From the NCBI RefSeq assembly GCF_933775445.1, contig NC_065873.1:21452001-21516000 (forward strand): a stretch of 64,000 bases of DNA, in the 5' to 3' direction. The notes below the pieces were generated by a model, which was not told the origin of the DNA, searched no databases, and worked only from the letters and a program-made list of their open reading frames with translations. Every line of letters begins with the position of its first letter. Within the stretch, counting starts at the first letter, position 1. This document shows positions 43,776-53,977 of the stretch, piece by piece. The translations under genes and the position numbers were made by a program. The stretch is from Argentina anserina (taxonomy: Eukaryota > Streptophyta > Magnoliopsida > Rosales > Rosaceae).

Positions 43776-44236
43776 AGCGCCCGATAATTTATATATATAT
43801 GTTCAAAAGCGGGAACGTTTATGAAAAATTTACCTTTGAAGGTTTGTAGAAGACGGGAGTAGCTTCTCTTGAGCGAAGACTTTACTTATGAAGTTCGTGT
43901 TTCTTGCGTGAATATGCGGGGGAAGCAATTTTGAATGCTTTGATGCGGGGACTTGCGGGGCAAAAAAATGTTTTTGCGGAGCGAATGCGGAGGAGACCCT
44001 GCAGGGCTGTGGGGATACGTGCATGGGCTGCAGAGGCTGCGTGTAGGGGCTGCGTGCGGGAGTTGCGTGTAGGGGGTTGCGTTGGCTGCAGGGAGGGGCT
44101 GCAGGGGTCTGCAGCGGCGGCGAGCAAGAGCGGTCACCGATGGGAAGATGCCGGAGGCCGAAGACTAAGGCGGCCGGCGGTGGAGAGAAAAAAAAATCTA
44201 GGGCTCTAAAAGTTCAGGGTTTTAGGGCAAAGTGCG

Positions 44237-44428
44237 TGATAACGTATTTCATAATGAAATAATTATATATTATTGAATGATATGGAGGCCTATATATACG
44301 CATTACATTACCTGAATCCCGCAGGATTCAGAGTCCTAATCTATTACAAATATGCAAATCTATCTCTGACATGAAACCTAATAAGGCTAAGACACACAAA
44401 AGGGTAGAATAATAATTCTCCCAGAACA
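44237..44428 (-). repeat. 5' LTR of the second Copia element
   Basis: About 192 bp, paired with 38535-38735. The adjoining leader (43880-44236) is unusually GC-rich on this strand. Confidence 0.85.
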
Positions 44429-46264
44429 CATATAAGTATGTATATTTTCAAAATGAAGCCCGATTATCCTCCTACATAGATTCGCCAATGATTAATACAA
44501 ATAATTTTTTCCTTTTTTTTTACTCAAATATATCAGTACTTTTAGACTTTGAGAAGTTTTAAATACACCCCCTATTTTTCTTAATACACACTCACTTCTT
44601 AATACACTACCAATCCAAAATTTCATGTCAATTATTCTCTAAATACACACCCAAAGTACTAAAATTACCATTTATCTATATATATCATGAAATCTTTTAT
44701 TATTTAGTATAATTATAATTTAACTAACATCAATTTTGTAATCTTTCACGCTTTTTGCTAGAAACATTAGACATTATCATATATGAACTTATTATTCAGT
44801 AGTGAAGTTTTGTATCCCAACGTCTCAACTGAATTTATTGTTCAATTCTCACATGCAATACTTGTTCAATTGATACAAAAAATAGCCAATTGTTTTTAAT
44901 ATAAGTTGAACCACTAAGCTAACAAACTCAAAATTACGTTTTTGACAATTATGAGGTATAAAAACAAAGACGTACGTCTAGGTCGAAAAACCTACACTGG
45001 TTTTTTTTTCTGTTGTCTCTTTATTCTTTTTCAATAATATTATTAATTATGGTCATTTAACACTTAAATTAGATTATGTAAAAAAATAAAATAAAAGGAT
45101 ATGTATTAAGAGATATATAATGTGTATTTAAAACCTCTCTTAGACTTTAACCATCACTAATTCTCCTTTTTACTATAAATATTAACACATTTTGTGAATA
45201 TCACATAGAAAAGTATGCTCTCGCAAAAAGGGTGTGGATTGTCTTCTTGAATATCACAACATGCCACTCTCAAAGCGCATCCTCCCTTAGTCGCGCGGCC
45301 TCGTTTCATGCACCCCTAAGGCCAGGCAGTTTAAATACTTCATTCTCTCATCCGGAGGGATATCGTTGCTCTCATTGTTGTCTTTTACTCGTGAGCAGCA
45401 ATTGGGTTTTAGATATTTAATAATATATTAATTAGACATATTTCTTCATATCAAATATATAATTAAATAGATTAGAGTCAGTTAATTTTCCCTTTTGGCC
45501 CTTGTTAATTCCCTTAATCTCCCCTTAATTTCCTCAATTTCCCTGTTTCTCAAAAAAAAAATCCTTAATTTCCCAAATATATGTGCCTATTGCCCTTAAT
45601 TACGGAATTTGCTAAGAAGAAGTTTGCATCAATAAAGAAGCAAGGTCCATTAATCTTCATCTTGTCTATAGAACATAATTAATTAAAGAGATTGAATTGT
45701 CACCTTTTAAAAAGAAAAAATGTACTGAATTTTCTAATTTCTCTTTATAATAAACCATATAATTTCATCATTCAAGAAGAAAAATAAAATATATATGTAT
45801 AGAAGAAATGTCGATTTTAAATAATTTTTTAATATATTGGCACAATTTTTTTCTTCGTGTCGGGCATTAAATCATTCAAGACCGGCCTTGCTCGTGAGGG
45901 CGGTGAAAACCAAATCCGGCTAATTTTGGTTTACGCCGTCAATAGATTATATGTATTGTTCTTAAAATTTTCTCGAATTTAATAAATCTGAAACGCTTAT
46001 TTTTTTTTTTGAGGATGGCAATCTGAAACTCTATCAACATTGGGTTTAAGTGTTTAACTAGATAAACAGATCCATGAGTGCGTCCATTTAGCCCAAAAGT
46101 ATTACTAATAGGAATACAAGTACAAACTTCAAAAGCAAATTCCATTGATGCTGCACAACTAAGCTCACTAAGTTCAGACTTGTACCACAAGCTCCCTTTT
46201 CCCCAAACCAAATACACAACCCATTTAGATTCTGATCAACAATTCATCCTCTCAAGTTTCAGCT
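44429..46264. other. AT-rich spacer and MTP promoter
   Basis: Long A/T runs, no gene recognised. The 5' leader of the transporter gene presumably lies in the last 150 bp. Confidence 0.5.
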
Positions 46265-49200
46265 ATGGGATTCAGATTTCAAAATCTCAATTCCCTACGC
46301 ACAAGACTGTCTGCTCTCTACAAACCCCACCCCATCCAAACTCTCAATTCCCATCTCCAACATCACTCTCTGATTCTCCACCAGAACTCAATTTACTCAA
46401 TTCCCAGAAGATGGCATTTGGGCCACTCCCACGGCCCAGATGAGGATTACGGCAAAGAAGGCGAGAAGATCTTCCGGCTGGGTTTGGCTGCTGATATTGG
46501 TCTCGCTACCGGTAAAGCTTTGACCGGTTACTTGTCCGGCAGCACCGCCATAATCGCCGACGCCGCCCATTCTGTCTCCGACGTGGTACCGTTCACTCTT
46601 GGTTATATTGAAAGCTTTGTTACCCGAGTATTTGAATTATCATGATGATTAAAAATTTGTGCTACTGTAATATGCAGGTTCTTAGCAGCATTGCGTTATT
46701 GTCGTTTAAAGTTGCCAAGGCGCCGAGAGACAAAGAACACCCATATGGTCACTCTTGATTTGTACCTACACGCTACTCCATTATTGTTCTTTAGATTTGT
46801 TTGTGTCGTTTGCGTTTGTGTTTTGTTACAATGTGTTCTTGTTTCGCTTTGCGGTTTTTCAGGACATGGGAAATTCGAGACTCTAGGAGCACTTGGAATC
46901 TCTTGTATGCTGTTGGGAACTGCTGGTGGCATTGCGTGGCATGCTTTGGACATTTTGATGGTGATTTGCAGTTTTGATCTTGTATATTTTATGCTATTCG
47001 TTACAGTTTAACAGATTGTTGTGTGAGACATTTCGTTCTGTCTTTGAGCTTAGAAGCTGTTATGTGCAGGGATTGTATTCAGCAAATCCAGAAGTAGTTA
47101 GTCGGTCATTGACACACCATAGTGGGCATCACCATGGAGTTGACATGGAGCACCCATCTCTAGCTTTGAGCATGATGGTTCTCTCAATTGCTGTCAAAGA
47201 AGGGTACTGAACTTATAATTACTGCTGTTAGATAACTTCTCGTAACATTTCATTGAAAAGTAGAATGAAATATTTGGTGCCTAATCATTCTTTTTGCCTA
47301 AGTGTGACATTTCTTGTTTGTTCAGAAAGTGTTTTCTCCAATCAAAAGTTTCAAAAGTACTTGATAATGTGATTAAGCAGATTTATCTGAACCGTATAGC
47401 TAGATAGTGTTGTTGAATCATATATGCTTGTTACTTGTAATTAACCAGATTAATATATATTCTCATATATGACTTTCTTTCTTGCTCTCCTCCCACTCTA
47501 CTTATTCCTTTTCTACTTCCAGGCTATACTGGATCACAAAACAGGCAGGAGAGAAACAAGGTAGTGGACTGATGAAAGCAAATGCATGGCACCACCGTGC
47601 AGATGCCATTTCCTCAGTAGTTGCTCTCATAGGAGTAGGTGAGGCATGTTTTTATTCTTCTACGTACCCTTTTCTGTTCTAGTTGTTTTTGAACATATAA
47701 GTAATATTATGATTCAATCTTATGGCACTCAACTGAGATTGGTTCATTCATTTTGATTCTACTCATTTTAGGAGGTTCAATCCTAGGAGTGAAGTTTCTA
47801 GATCCCCTTGCTGGACTTCTTGTCTCGGGCATGATCCTAAAGGCTGGTATTGAAACAGGGCACCAGAGGTTGATTTTTGTCCCTAGTAAAATCTTCACCA
47901 TATATCACATTTTTTTACTTCTAAATATTCATATGGTTGTTTAAGAAAGTTGTTCAAATCGAGATATTATAATGAAGATATATTCTAAGCTCTATGAAGT
48001 CCAAATCCATACATCTCATCTTTGTTGATTGTTGCCCAGAGGACTATTCCAGGTCCAAATATAAAGCCAATGCAGCCTCCTTACCCCAAATAGTCCTACT
48101 ATTAGCATTTATCTTTTACAAAGCTGTTTTATATGTTTTTTTTGGTTGGGCTGTACTCTGAGATTCAACAAAATAAATTGGCTAGTGTAAATAAATAAAG
48201 AACTACCCATTTTATAGCCCTCTACTTATGATCAATCTCTTTCTCTCAGTACTTTTATGTGTCTAAAAAGGGTTTTAGTATGAACAAGATATGATTTTTA
48301 GTTTTCTTAGTGTGTCTCCCTATCTCATGCGTGCTGTGTGTTTTTGTGACCTAGTATCTTGGAATTGGTGGATGCTGCAATTCCTACGAAAGAGTTGGAT
48401 CCTATCAAACAAACAATCTTACAAGTTGAGGGAATGAAGGTCAGTATCTTATGATGTTTAAAAATTTGATCCTTTGCTCATCTGATCTTTGCAACTCCCT
48501 TGGTAGTACGCTTCAGAAATGAGCTTTCTGGCTTTTTGTGTGTGTCGTATGTAAAAGTAGAGGGGATAGCAATTGGCCTATAGACGCTTTGAGTTCGATA
48601 CTATCTTCAACTGTTTACTGTGTACAGGGATGTCATCGCTTAAGAGGAAGGAGGGCTGGTTCATCTCTTTACCTTGATGTACATATTGAGGTTGTTCTTC
48701 TGTTGTACACTTACATTAAAGATGGCCTTAAAGTGATCTATGTGAGGTTTTATTGTCCAAGGCAAGTTAGTTGATACTTTCCCCTTCCAGGTTGATCCCT
48801 TTTGTAGTGTTAGCGCAGCACATGACATTGGCGAAAAGGTTCGTCGTCAAATTCACAAAACTTATCCCGGAGTCTCCGAGGTTTTTATACACATAGGTAA
48901 CCGATGCGGTTGGTTTAACTGATCATTCATTTTGCAAATCTTTTGATCCAGCTCATGTATCGTCTAATTTTCATCATTAGCTGCGGCTTCTCTGCAGATC
49001 CTTCCCTTCCAACAGCTTCCCCCAATGCAGAAGAGCTAAACGAATTTCCAGGAGGTCCACACCAGAGTTCTCCAACAGTTGACGACAATGACATTGATGC
49101 AGCTGTATCCAGTATCATCTCATCTAAATTTGCCGAGGTATTTATCATCATTTTAGCATTTAGCAAAGTTTTTATTTGGTAGAGCATATTCTAACGAGCC

Positions 49201-49509
49201 AGAATGTTTCAGAAAATGATTGTAGAGCGCGTAACACATCACTTGTTGCAAGGAAAGATGTTTCTCCAAATCCAGGTTTCCATGCCCCCAGACATCTTGA
49301 TTCGGTAAACACCCGTAACCGAAAATTGTAAGTAATTTCATGCTGCCTAGACTAGTTTGTCATCAGGTTCTTGATTATTTTGGCATTCCAGGGATGCGAT
49401 AGAAGTAGCAAAGGGAGCTGAAGAAGAGATTTCAAAGGCGGCAACTAATATTACTCGTGTGAGCATTCAGCTACGCCTGGGAAGTCCAATCCCAGAACTC
49501 AACCATTAG
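46265..49509 (+). CDS. Cation diffusion facilitator, metal tolerance protein (MTP6/MTPC1 type; MTP2 in rice naming)
   Basis: Twelve exons: 46265-46585, 46678-46747, 46863-46960, 47070-47203, 47523-47638, 47772-47868, 48355-48439, 48628-48690, 48791-48896, 48998-49137, 49213-49304, 49392-49509. They total 1440 nt, 479 codons plus stop, with consistent phases and GT-AG sites. The N-terminus is Arg/Ser/His-rich and acid-poor (MGFRFQNLNSLRTRLSALYK), like a mitochondrial presequence, followed by GHSHGP. The first membrane helices contain HSVSD (HxxxD site, near residue 103). A second HxxxD occurs in AWHHRADA (near 232), forming the paired metal site. A His-rich loop (HHSGHHHGVDMEH) lies between them. 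A cytosolic-type C-terminal domain follows (LDVHIEVDPFCSVSAAHDIGEKVRRQI). The family exports Zn/Fe/Mn by metal-proton exchange; the Fe/Zn group assignment is inference from overall resemblance. Confidence 0.93.
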
Positions 49510-49905
49510 TCCATTACTAAACAAAACATAGTTGGCATGCAGGCATCTGTGTCAAACTACTTAATAATACATGATCATTTGAAGTTGTTAAACTGAATAG
49601 TGATTTTGTCCACATTTTAACATGAACAACGATGCTAAGCACTGTATCACTTTTCAAGTTGTACTGTTTTCTATGGCAACATTTTGTGTAGCATTAGTGA
49701 GCCTTCCATTAATCCAATCCAATTGGCTTTCCAACATGATACATCAAATGCTAAAAAGATTTGGAATTTGATGGAAAAAACAAAAGGGAGTTCAGGAAGG
49801 AAAAGTTTTCAGTCAGCAAATAAAAGAGACATACTTTGAAGGAGAAAATACTTAAATCATTAACAATCAGCAGAAAAGAGTGAGATAAGATAAACTGAGA
49901 TTGAA
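49510..49905. other. MTP 3' UTR and snoRNA 3' flank
   Basis: Converging 3' ends of the plus-strand transporter gene and the minus-strand snoRNA unit. No further snoRNA with both boxes was seen here. Confidence 0.5.
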
Positions 49906-49989
49906 GAATCATTGATCAGATAATTGTAGTCTGAGTTTTTTAATCGACACGATGAAATTCCGAGTACTATATCATCACGTCAATGATTC
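49906..49989 (-). ncRNA. C/D-box snoRNA, predicted 25S rRNA 2'-O-methylation guide
   Basis: On the minus strand a perfect box C (GTGATGA, 49972-49978) and box D (CTGA, 49916-49919) are enclosed by a perfect 10-bp terminal stem (GAATCATTGA / TCAATGATTC). The length of 84 nt is typical. The guide just upstream of box D (CAGACTACAATT) is complementary over 12 nt to AATTGTAGTCTG, which I recall near the 5' part of plant 25S rRNA. By the box D+5 rule the target would be the first U of AAUUGUAG. It would direct fibrillarin to that ribose in the nucleolus. The target sequence is from memory. Confidence 0.78.
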
Positions 49990-50063
49990 TCAAGCAGGTT
50001 GCGAAGAAAAACAAAGTAAACTGAAAGCAAAATTGCAGAAGATGGAAGAAACAAAGAAAGAGA

Positions 50064-50149
50064 GGGCTCAGAAGGATCCATTGGTAGTTTTGTAATCATG
50101 AGGGAATACCTCCCCTCATAAAATAGGTAGTTAATCAACATCACAGCCC
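50064..50149 (-). ncRNA. C/D-box snoRNA, predicted 18S rRNA methylation guide (SNORD62/snR41-like target)
   Basis: Minus strand: box C is near-consensus (GTGATGT, 50138-50144), box D is CTGA (50068-50071), and a 5-bp terminal stem is GGGCT/AGCCC. The guide ahead of box D (CCAATGGATCCT) is complementary over 12 nt to AGGATCCATTGG, a universally conserved 18S rRNA stretch just before the 530-loop region. The box D+5 rule points to the A of GGATCC. As I recall, yeast snR41 and human SNORD62 modify the equivalent adenosine. An internal inverted repeat (ATGAGGG/CCCTCAT) lies between the halves. The last base of box C deviates, which lowers confidence slightly. Confidence 0.75.
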
Positions 50150-50289
50150 CAAACTAATTTTCTGAAAACAATTGAAGTTCTAGTTTACATAACAAAGCAC
50201 ACAGAGAGCTGGAAGAAGAGAAGCAGAAGGAAGAAGCAAAACGCAGAAAGAGCGTCGAGGCTGATATGACTTTGGAGGCTCTGAAGAGC

Positions 50290-50370
50290 TCAAATATATA
50301 TAGAAGGCAATCTGAATTAGGGTTTTGAGGGTTTTGCGTTTTGTGGACTCTATAACACAGTACGGCCCAT
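50290..50370 (-). promoter_or_regulatory. snoRNA cluster promoter: TATA box, telo-box, site II
   Basis: Minus strand, reading towards the snoRNAs: site II word ATGGGCC (50364-50370), telo-box AAACCCTAA (50318-50326) and a TATATATA box (about 50293-50303), about 145 bp upstream of the first snoRNA. Telo-box plus site II is the known signature of plant ribosomal-protein and snoRNA gene promoters. It has no ribosomal protein gene behind it, so it fits an independent snoRNA transcription unit. Confidence 0.72.
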
Positions 50371-50468
50371 TTATTTTGCAAATGGGTTTTATGGTCTGAT
50401 TAGAAAATGTCCAATACAAAATGTCATGATACAAAAATTGCTACCTATTCAATTTTATATTTTTATTT

Positions 50469-53225
50469 TATAACGACCCCAAAATTTCGAGTATAAAAAC
50501 TCAAAATTTCAAAGTCGTTAAACATCAAACAATCTCGATGAAATCGAAATCATTTAAAATGCCACAGCGGATCATCTCTGAGTTCAAAATACAACTCAGT
50601 CAAACCGATTATTACAACCAAATTATAATTCAACATTATAACAAATGAAAATGTATAATCCTCACAACAACTTCACAAGATAGTCACACAAAATCCTCAC
50701 ACAAGCTGGAGATAAATAACTTCAAGTCCTCTGAGCGGTCTGTCAATTCCCGCTAATCCACACCTGCGGAGTTATCCACTACACCATCGAATTGGTGCAC
50801 CGGGATTGTAAACACAAACCCGTTAAGCTTTACAGCTCGTATGAGTAAAATGAAAATATATAACTCGCATATCAATATATACGAAAATCCACAAATCAAA
50901 CAAATATAAATGCACTCATGAGTCAGTGGACGGCCCATCTAGTTGTCCCAAAGAAAAAGAAGCGCTCATGAGAAATTAAGTAACCCTTCTGGTTACCCAA
51001 ATGCATTTATAATACGGGAACCAAGAACGCTGGTACACATCTGTTACCCCTCTCGTAATACACCGCCGATATTGGATAGCCACCCGCTACCCAACATCCA
51101 AAACAATCTGAGTACCCATGAGCAGATAACCACCCGTTACCTCACATGCAGTACTAAGGCAGACAGACTAGAGCTCTAACTGTATCGTAACTTTCGCCCG
51201 GCCAAAGGCTAGGTTCCGACTTGCCAAACACGTACAATAATCTCACATCATATTGTACCAAAAATCACGTCCGAAGACAAATCAACATTTTAACAATCTC
51301 AATGTTAAAATCACGTACAATAATCTCACATCATATTGTACCAAAAATCAAGTCCGAAGACAAATCAACATTTTAACAATCTCCATGTTAAAATCATGTA
51401 CAATAATCTCACATCATATTGTACCAAAAATCAAGTCCGAAGACAAATCAACATTTTAACAATCTCCATGTTAAAATCACGTACAATAATCTCACATCAT
51501 ATTGTACAAATCAAAATCACATGCTCGATATATAAATCTCGTCATCAAAATGACATAAAACACGATAAAATCATAACAGTATATTATATAGCAAACTATA
51601 TATATATGTACATATTTACCATTTATACAATATATATATAATACATTATATCATATACATGTCATATTTCATAAACACGTCCGAAGACAAAACTCATTCG
51701 AAAACAAAACTCGTCCGAAGACAAAACGTTTTAACAAACACCATGTTAAAACCACGTACAATAATCACACCTCATATTGTACAAATTAAATCACATGCTC
51801 AATATTTAATTCTCGTCATCGAAATGACAAATCCCAATGAATTTATAACAGTATATAATATAGCAAACTATATATATATGTACTTATTACCATTTATACA
51901 ATATATATATAATCCACTATATCGTATACATGTCGTAATTCAATATTAAAAACTCTTGTAAAATCTTGAATCTCCGCAAGGGTAGATTCGTAAATATGTG
52001 AGATTTTACTCACCTTCTTTCCTGCGTGCAACTTCCACGACCCTGAAAGTAATTTCCTCACTCGTTTCGTCAGTCACCTAATAGCACGATAAATGCTTAG
52101 AAAATGATACTTAAAATATCAGGTGACGAGTTCAGCACAGCTAAATGTTGTTCATAAAACATTGTTCACGGGAACACTGTTCATGTTTACTAATCACTGT
52201 TTTTACTAACCACTGTTCACAGTTACTGTTTTACCAAAAACACTGTTCACAGTTACTGTTTTACCATGATACTGGTCACATTTACTGTTACATATCACTA
52301 TTCACAGTTACTGTTACAGCTTACTATTCACAGTTACTATTCGCGCGGAGTACTATTCACAGTACTATTCATGCGGCGTTACTGTTCACCGACCGCCACC
52401 AATCATCACCAAATTTCACCACCACAATCTAAACAACATTTCCAACAACTTTCTAGTTGACACCAAGGTCTAAATCCGAGCCTAAACAGTCCAAACAACG
52501 AAGAACATAAATTCGGCACTATTCACAAACCCTAGAAATTGAAATTTTGATTCGGGTACTTACACTTCGATTTGGCTCGATTCCTTTTGTGGGAATGTTG
52601 CTGGGACTGAGACAAGCAAAACCCCCCAAGAATCTCGAGCCATGGTGGCCGGAGGAGGCGACGCCGCCACAGCAGTAACTTCTGGCGGTTGCTACACCGT
52701 GTGTGGTTGTCGCCGGAGTGCAAGGCATAGCCCTAAATATGGAACTCGTCGAGCCCGTCAGTTTGATAGGTGGCACGACACGAGGCGACGTCGGATGGTG
52801 GAGAAATCGGCTGGAGAAGGTTTTTGGGTCGGGTGAACAGTACCCGAGCTGATTTTTAGAAAAAATCTGATTTTCTGATTTTTAATCTCTTCTCCTTCCT
52901 TTTATAATATTTCCAAAATCGGAAACGAACTTCCGACGTTAATAACTTTCGCGTCCGACATCCGATTCGAACGGATGACGTGTCTACGAATTCGTATCGA
53001 TGAGCTCTACGACTTTTGTGAAGGAAGTTTTCGCAACCGAGCGACGGAATAAAAGTCGATCTATACGTTGCGGTAACGTTACGTTTTCTAATTAAACGAT
53101 CCGAGAACGTTTCCGTTTTCGTTTCGAAATGTCGCAAACCTCCAATTTTCGTCTTGAATTAATTTCACAAGTTTAACACTTTGAAAATACTCGACATTTA
53201 GTTTCTAAAAATTCGGGTTATTACA
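50469..53225 (-). repeat. 3' LTR of the Gypsy element
   Basis: 2757 bp. Contains the 83-bp tandem array (51230-51510) and the ACTGTTCAC motif array (52140-52390). Both also occur in the partner LTR with different copy numbers. Confidence 0.95.
51230..51510. repeat. 83-bp tandem array in the 3' LTR, about 3.4 units
   Basis: The unit contains CACGTACAATAATCTCACATCATATTGTACC-like sequence (written here only as its key words GTACAATAATC and ATATTGTAC, which form an inverted pair), followed by GTCCGAAGACAAATC. Short overlapping open frames on this array are artefacts of the repeat. Confidence 0.9.
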
Positions 53226-53676
53226 TTCTACCCCCCTTAAAAGGAATTTCGTCCCGAAATTCAAGTTCACTCAATAAACAACTGTGGGTATCTCGTCTTC
53301 ATATCCGACCCTAGCTTCCATGATGCATCACCTTCATCATGATGGCTCTACAATACCTTGACTAGCTCCACTTCCTTCCCTCAAACCTTCTTTGTGGATC
53401 TATTCAAAATACAAACCGGCTCAAAACAAAAGTGATATTTTCCTTCACCACATTCTACCCCCCTTAAAAGGAATTTCGTCCCGAAATTCAAGTTCACTCA
53501 ATAAACAACTGTGGGTATCTCGTCTTCATATCCGACCCTAGCTTCCATGATGCATCACCTTCATCATGATGGCTCTACAATACCTTGACTAGCTCCACTT
53601 CCTTCCCTCAAACCTTCTTTGTGGATCTATTCAAAATACAAACCGGCTCAAAACAAAAGTGATATTTTCCTTCACC
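53226..53676. repeat. Perfect tandem duplication of 227 bp next to the polypurine tract
   Basis: 53226-53452 and 53453-53676 look identical by eye, including the CTACCCCCC tract, so the polypurine tract is present twice. Confidence 0.92.
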
Positions 53677-53695
53677 TCAATGGTGTTATGATCGA

Positions 53696-53977
53696 TCACA
53701 TATGCGACACATCAGGATCATACTTCCTCAACATGGAAATGTAGAAGACATTGTCAACGTCCGACATGCTAGTAGGCAAGGCTAGTTTTCCCACCTTCTC
53801 GAGAATCTCAAAGGCCCAACATACCTCGGCCAACTTTTCTTTCTTGTCAAATCTCACTACACCCAACTTTGGCCCAACAGATAGGTGATCGACATGGTCT
53901 ACCTTAAGTGCCTCATAGGGTACCATGCCGATGCTGGAATGGTAACTGTCGTTGTAGGCGAACTCAATCAATCTCAA
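53696..53977 (-). pseudogene. Gypsy integrase C-terminal remnant
   Basis: An open piece of 93 codons includes IEFAYNDSYHSSIGMVPYEAL, the typical end of the Ty3/Gypsy integrase core. It joins by an internal deletion to the following VGPKLGVVRFDKKEKL-like tail region. Broken on both sides. Confidence 0.85.

Larger units (their letters stand above)
38535..44428 (-). mobile_element. Second Ty1/Copia retrotransposon, heavily decayed
   Basis: Two related repeats of about 200 bp (38535-38735 and 44237-44428) in the same orientation bound 5.5 kb. In the minus orientation each LTR begins TGTTC(T/C)GGGAG. A purine tract (ACAAGGGGGAG) lies just inside the 3' LTR at about 38736-38746, as expected for a polypurine tract. 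Minus-strand reading of the interior gives recognisable but broken Copia blocks: the integrase zinc-finger and core near 41540-41060 (FCKACSLARFNGNPS), and reverse transcriptase near 40100-39600 (VRKYNEKDEVMRY, SIDYDELYSLVVD, DADMRVPQGL). The order integrase then RT fits Copia. No clear target duplication was found. Confidence 0.85.

Noticed and set aside
38530..44433. Target duplication for the second Copia element
   Set aside because: AAACA on the left and CATAT on the right do not match, so none is claimed.
50154..50434. Two overlapping minus-strand frames of 75 and 84 codons
   Set aside because: They overlap the TATA, telo-box and leader of the snoRNA unit and resemble no protein.
51253..51641. 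Repeated MYQKS-type frames (also 57736-58207)
   Set aside because: They are readings of the 83-bp LTR tandem repeat, not genes.
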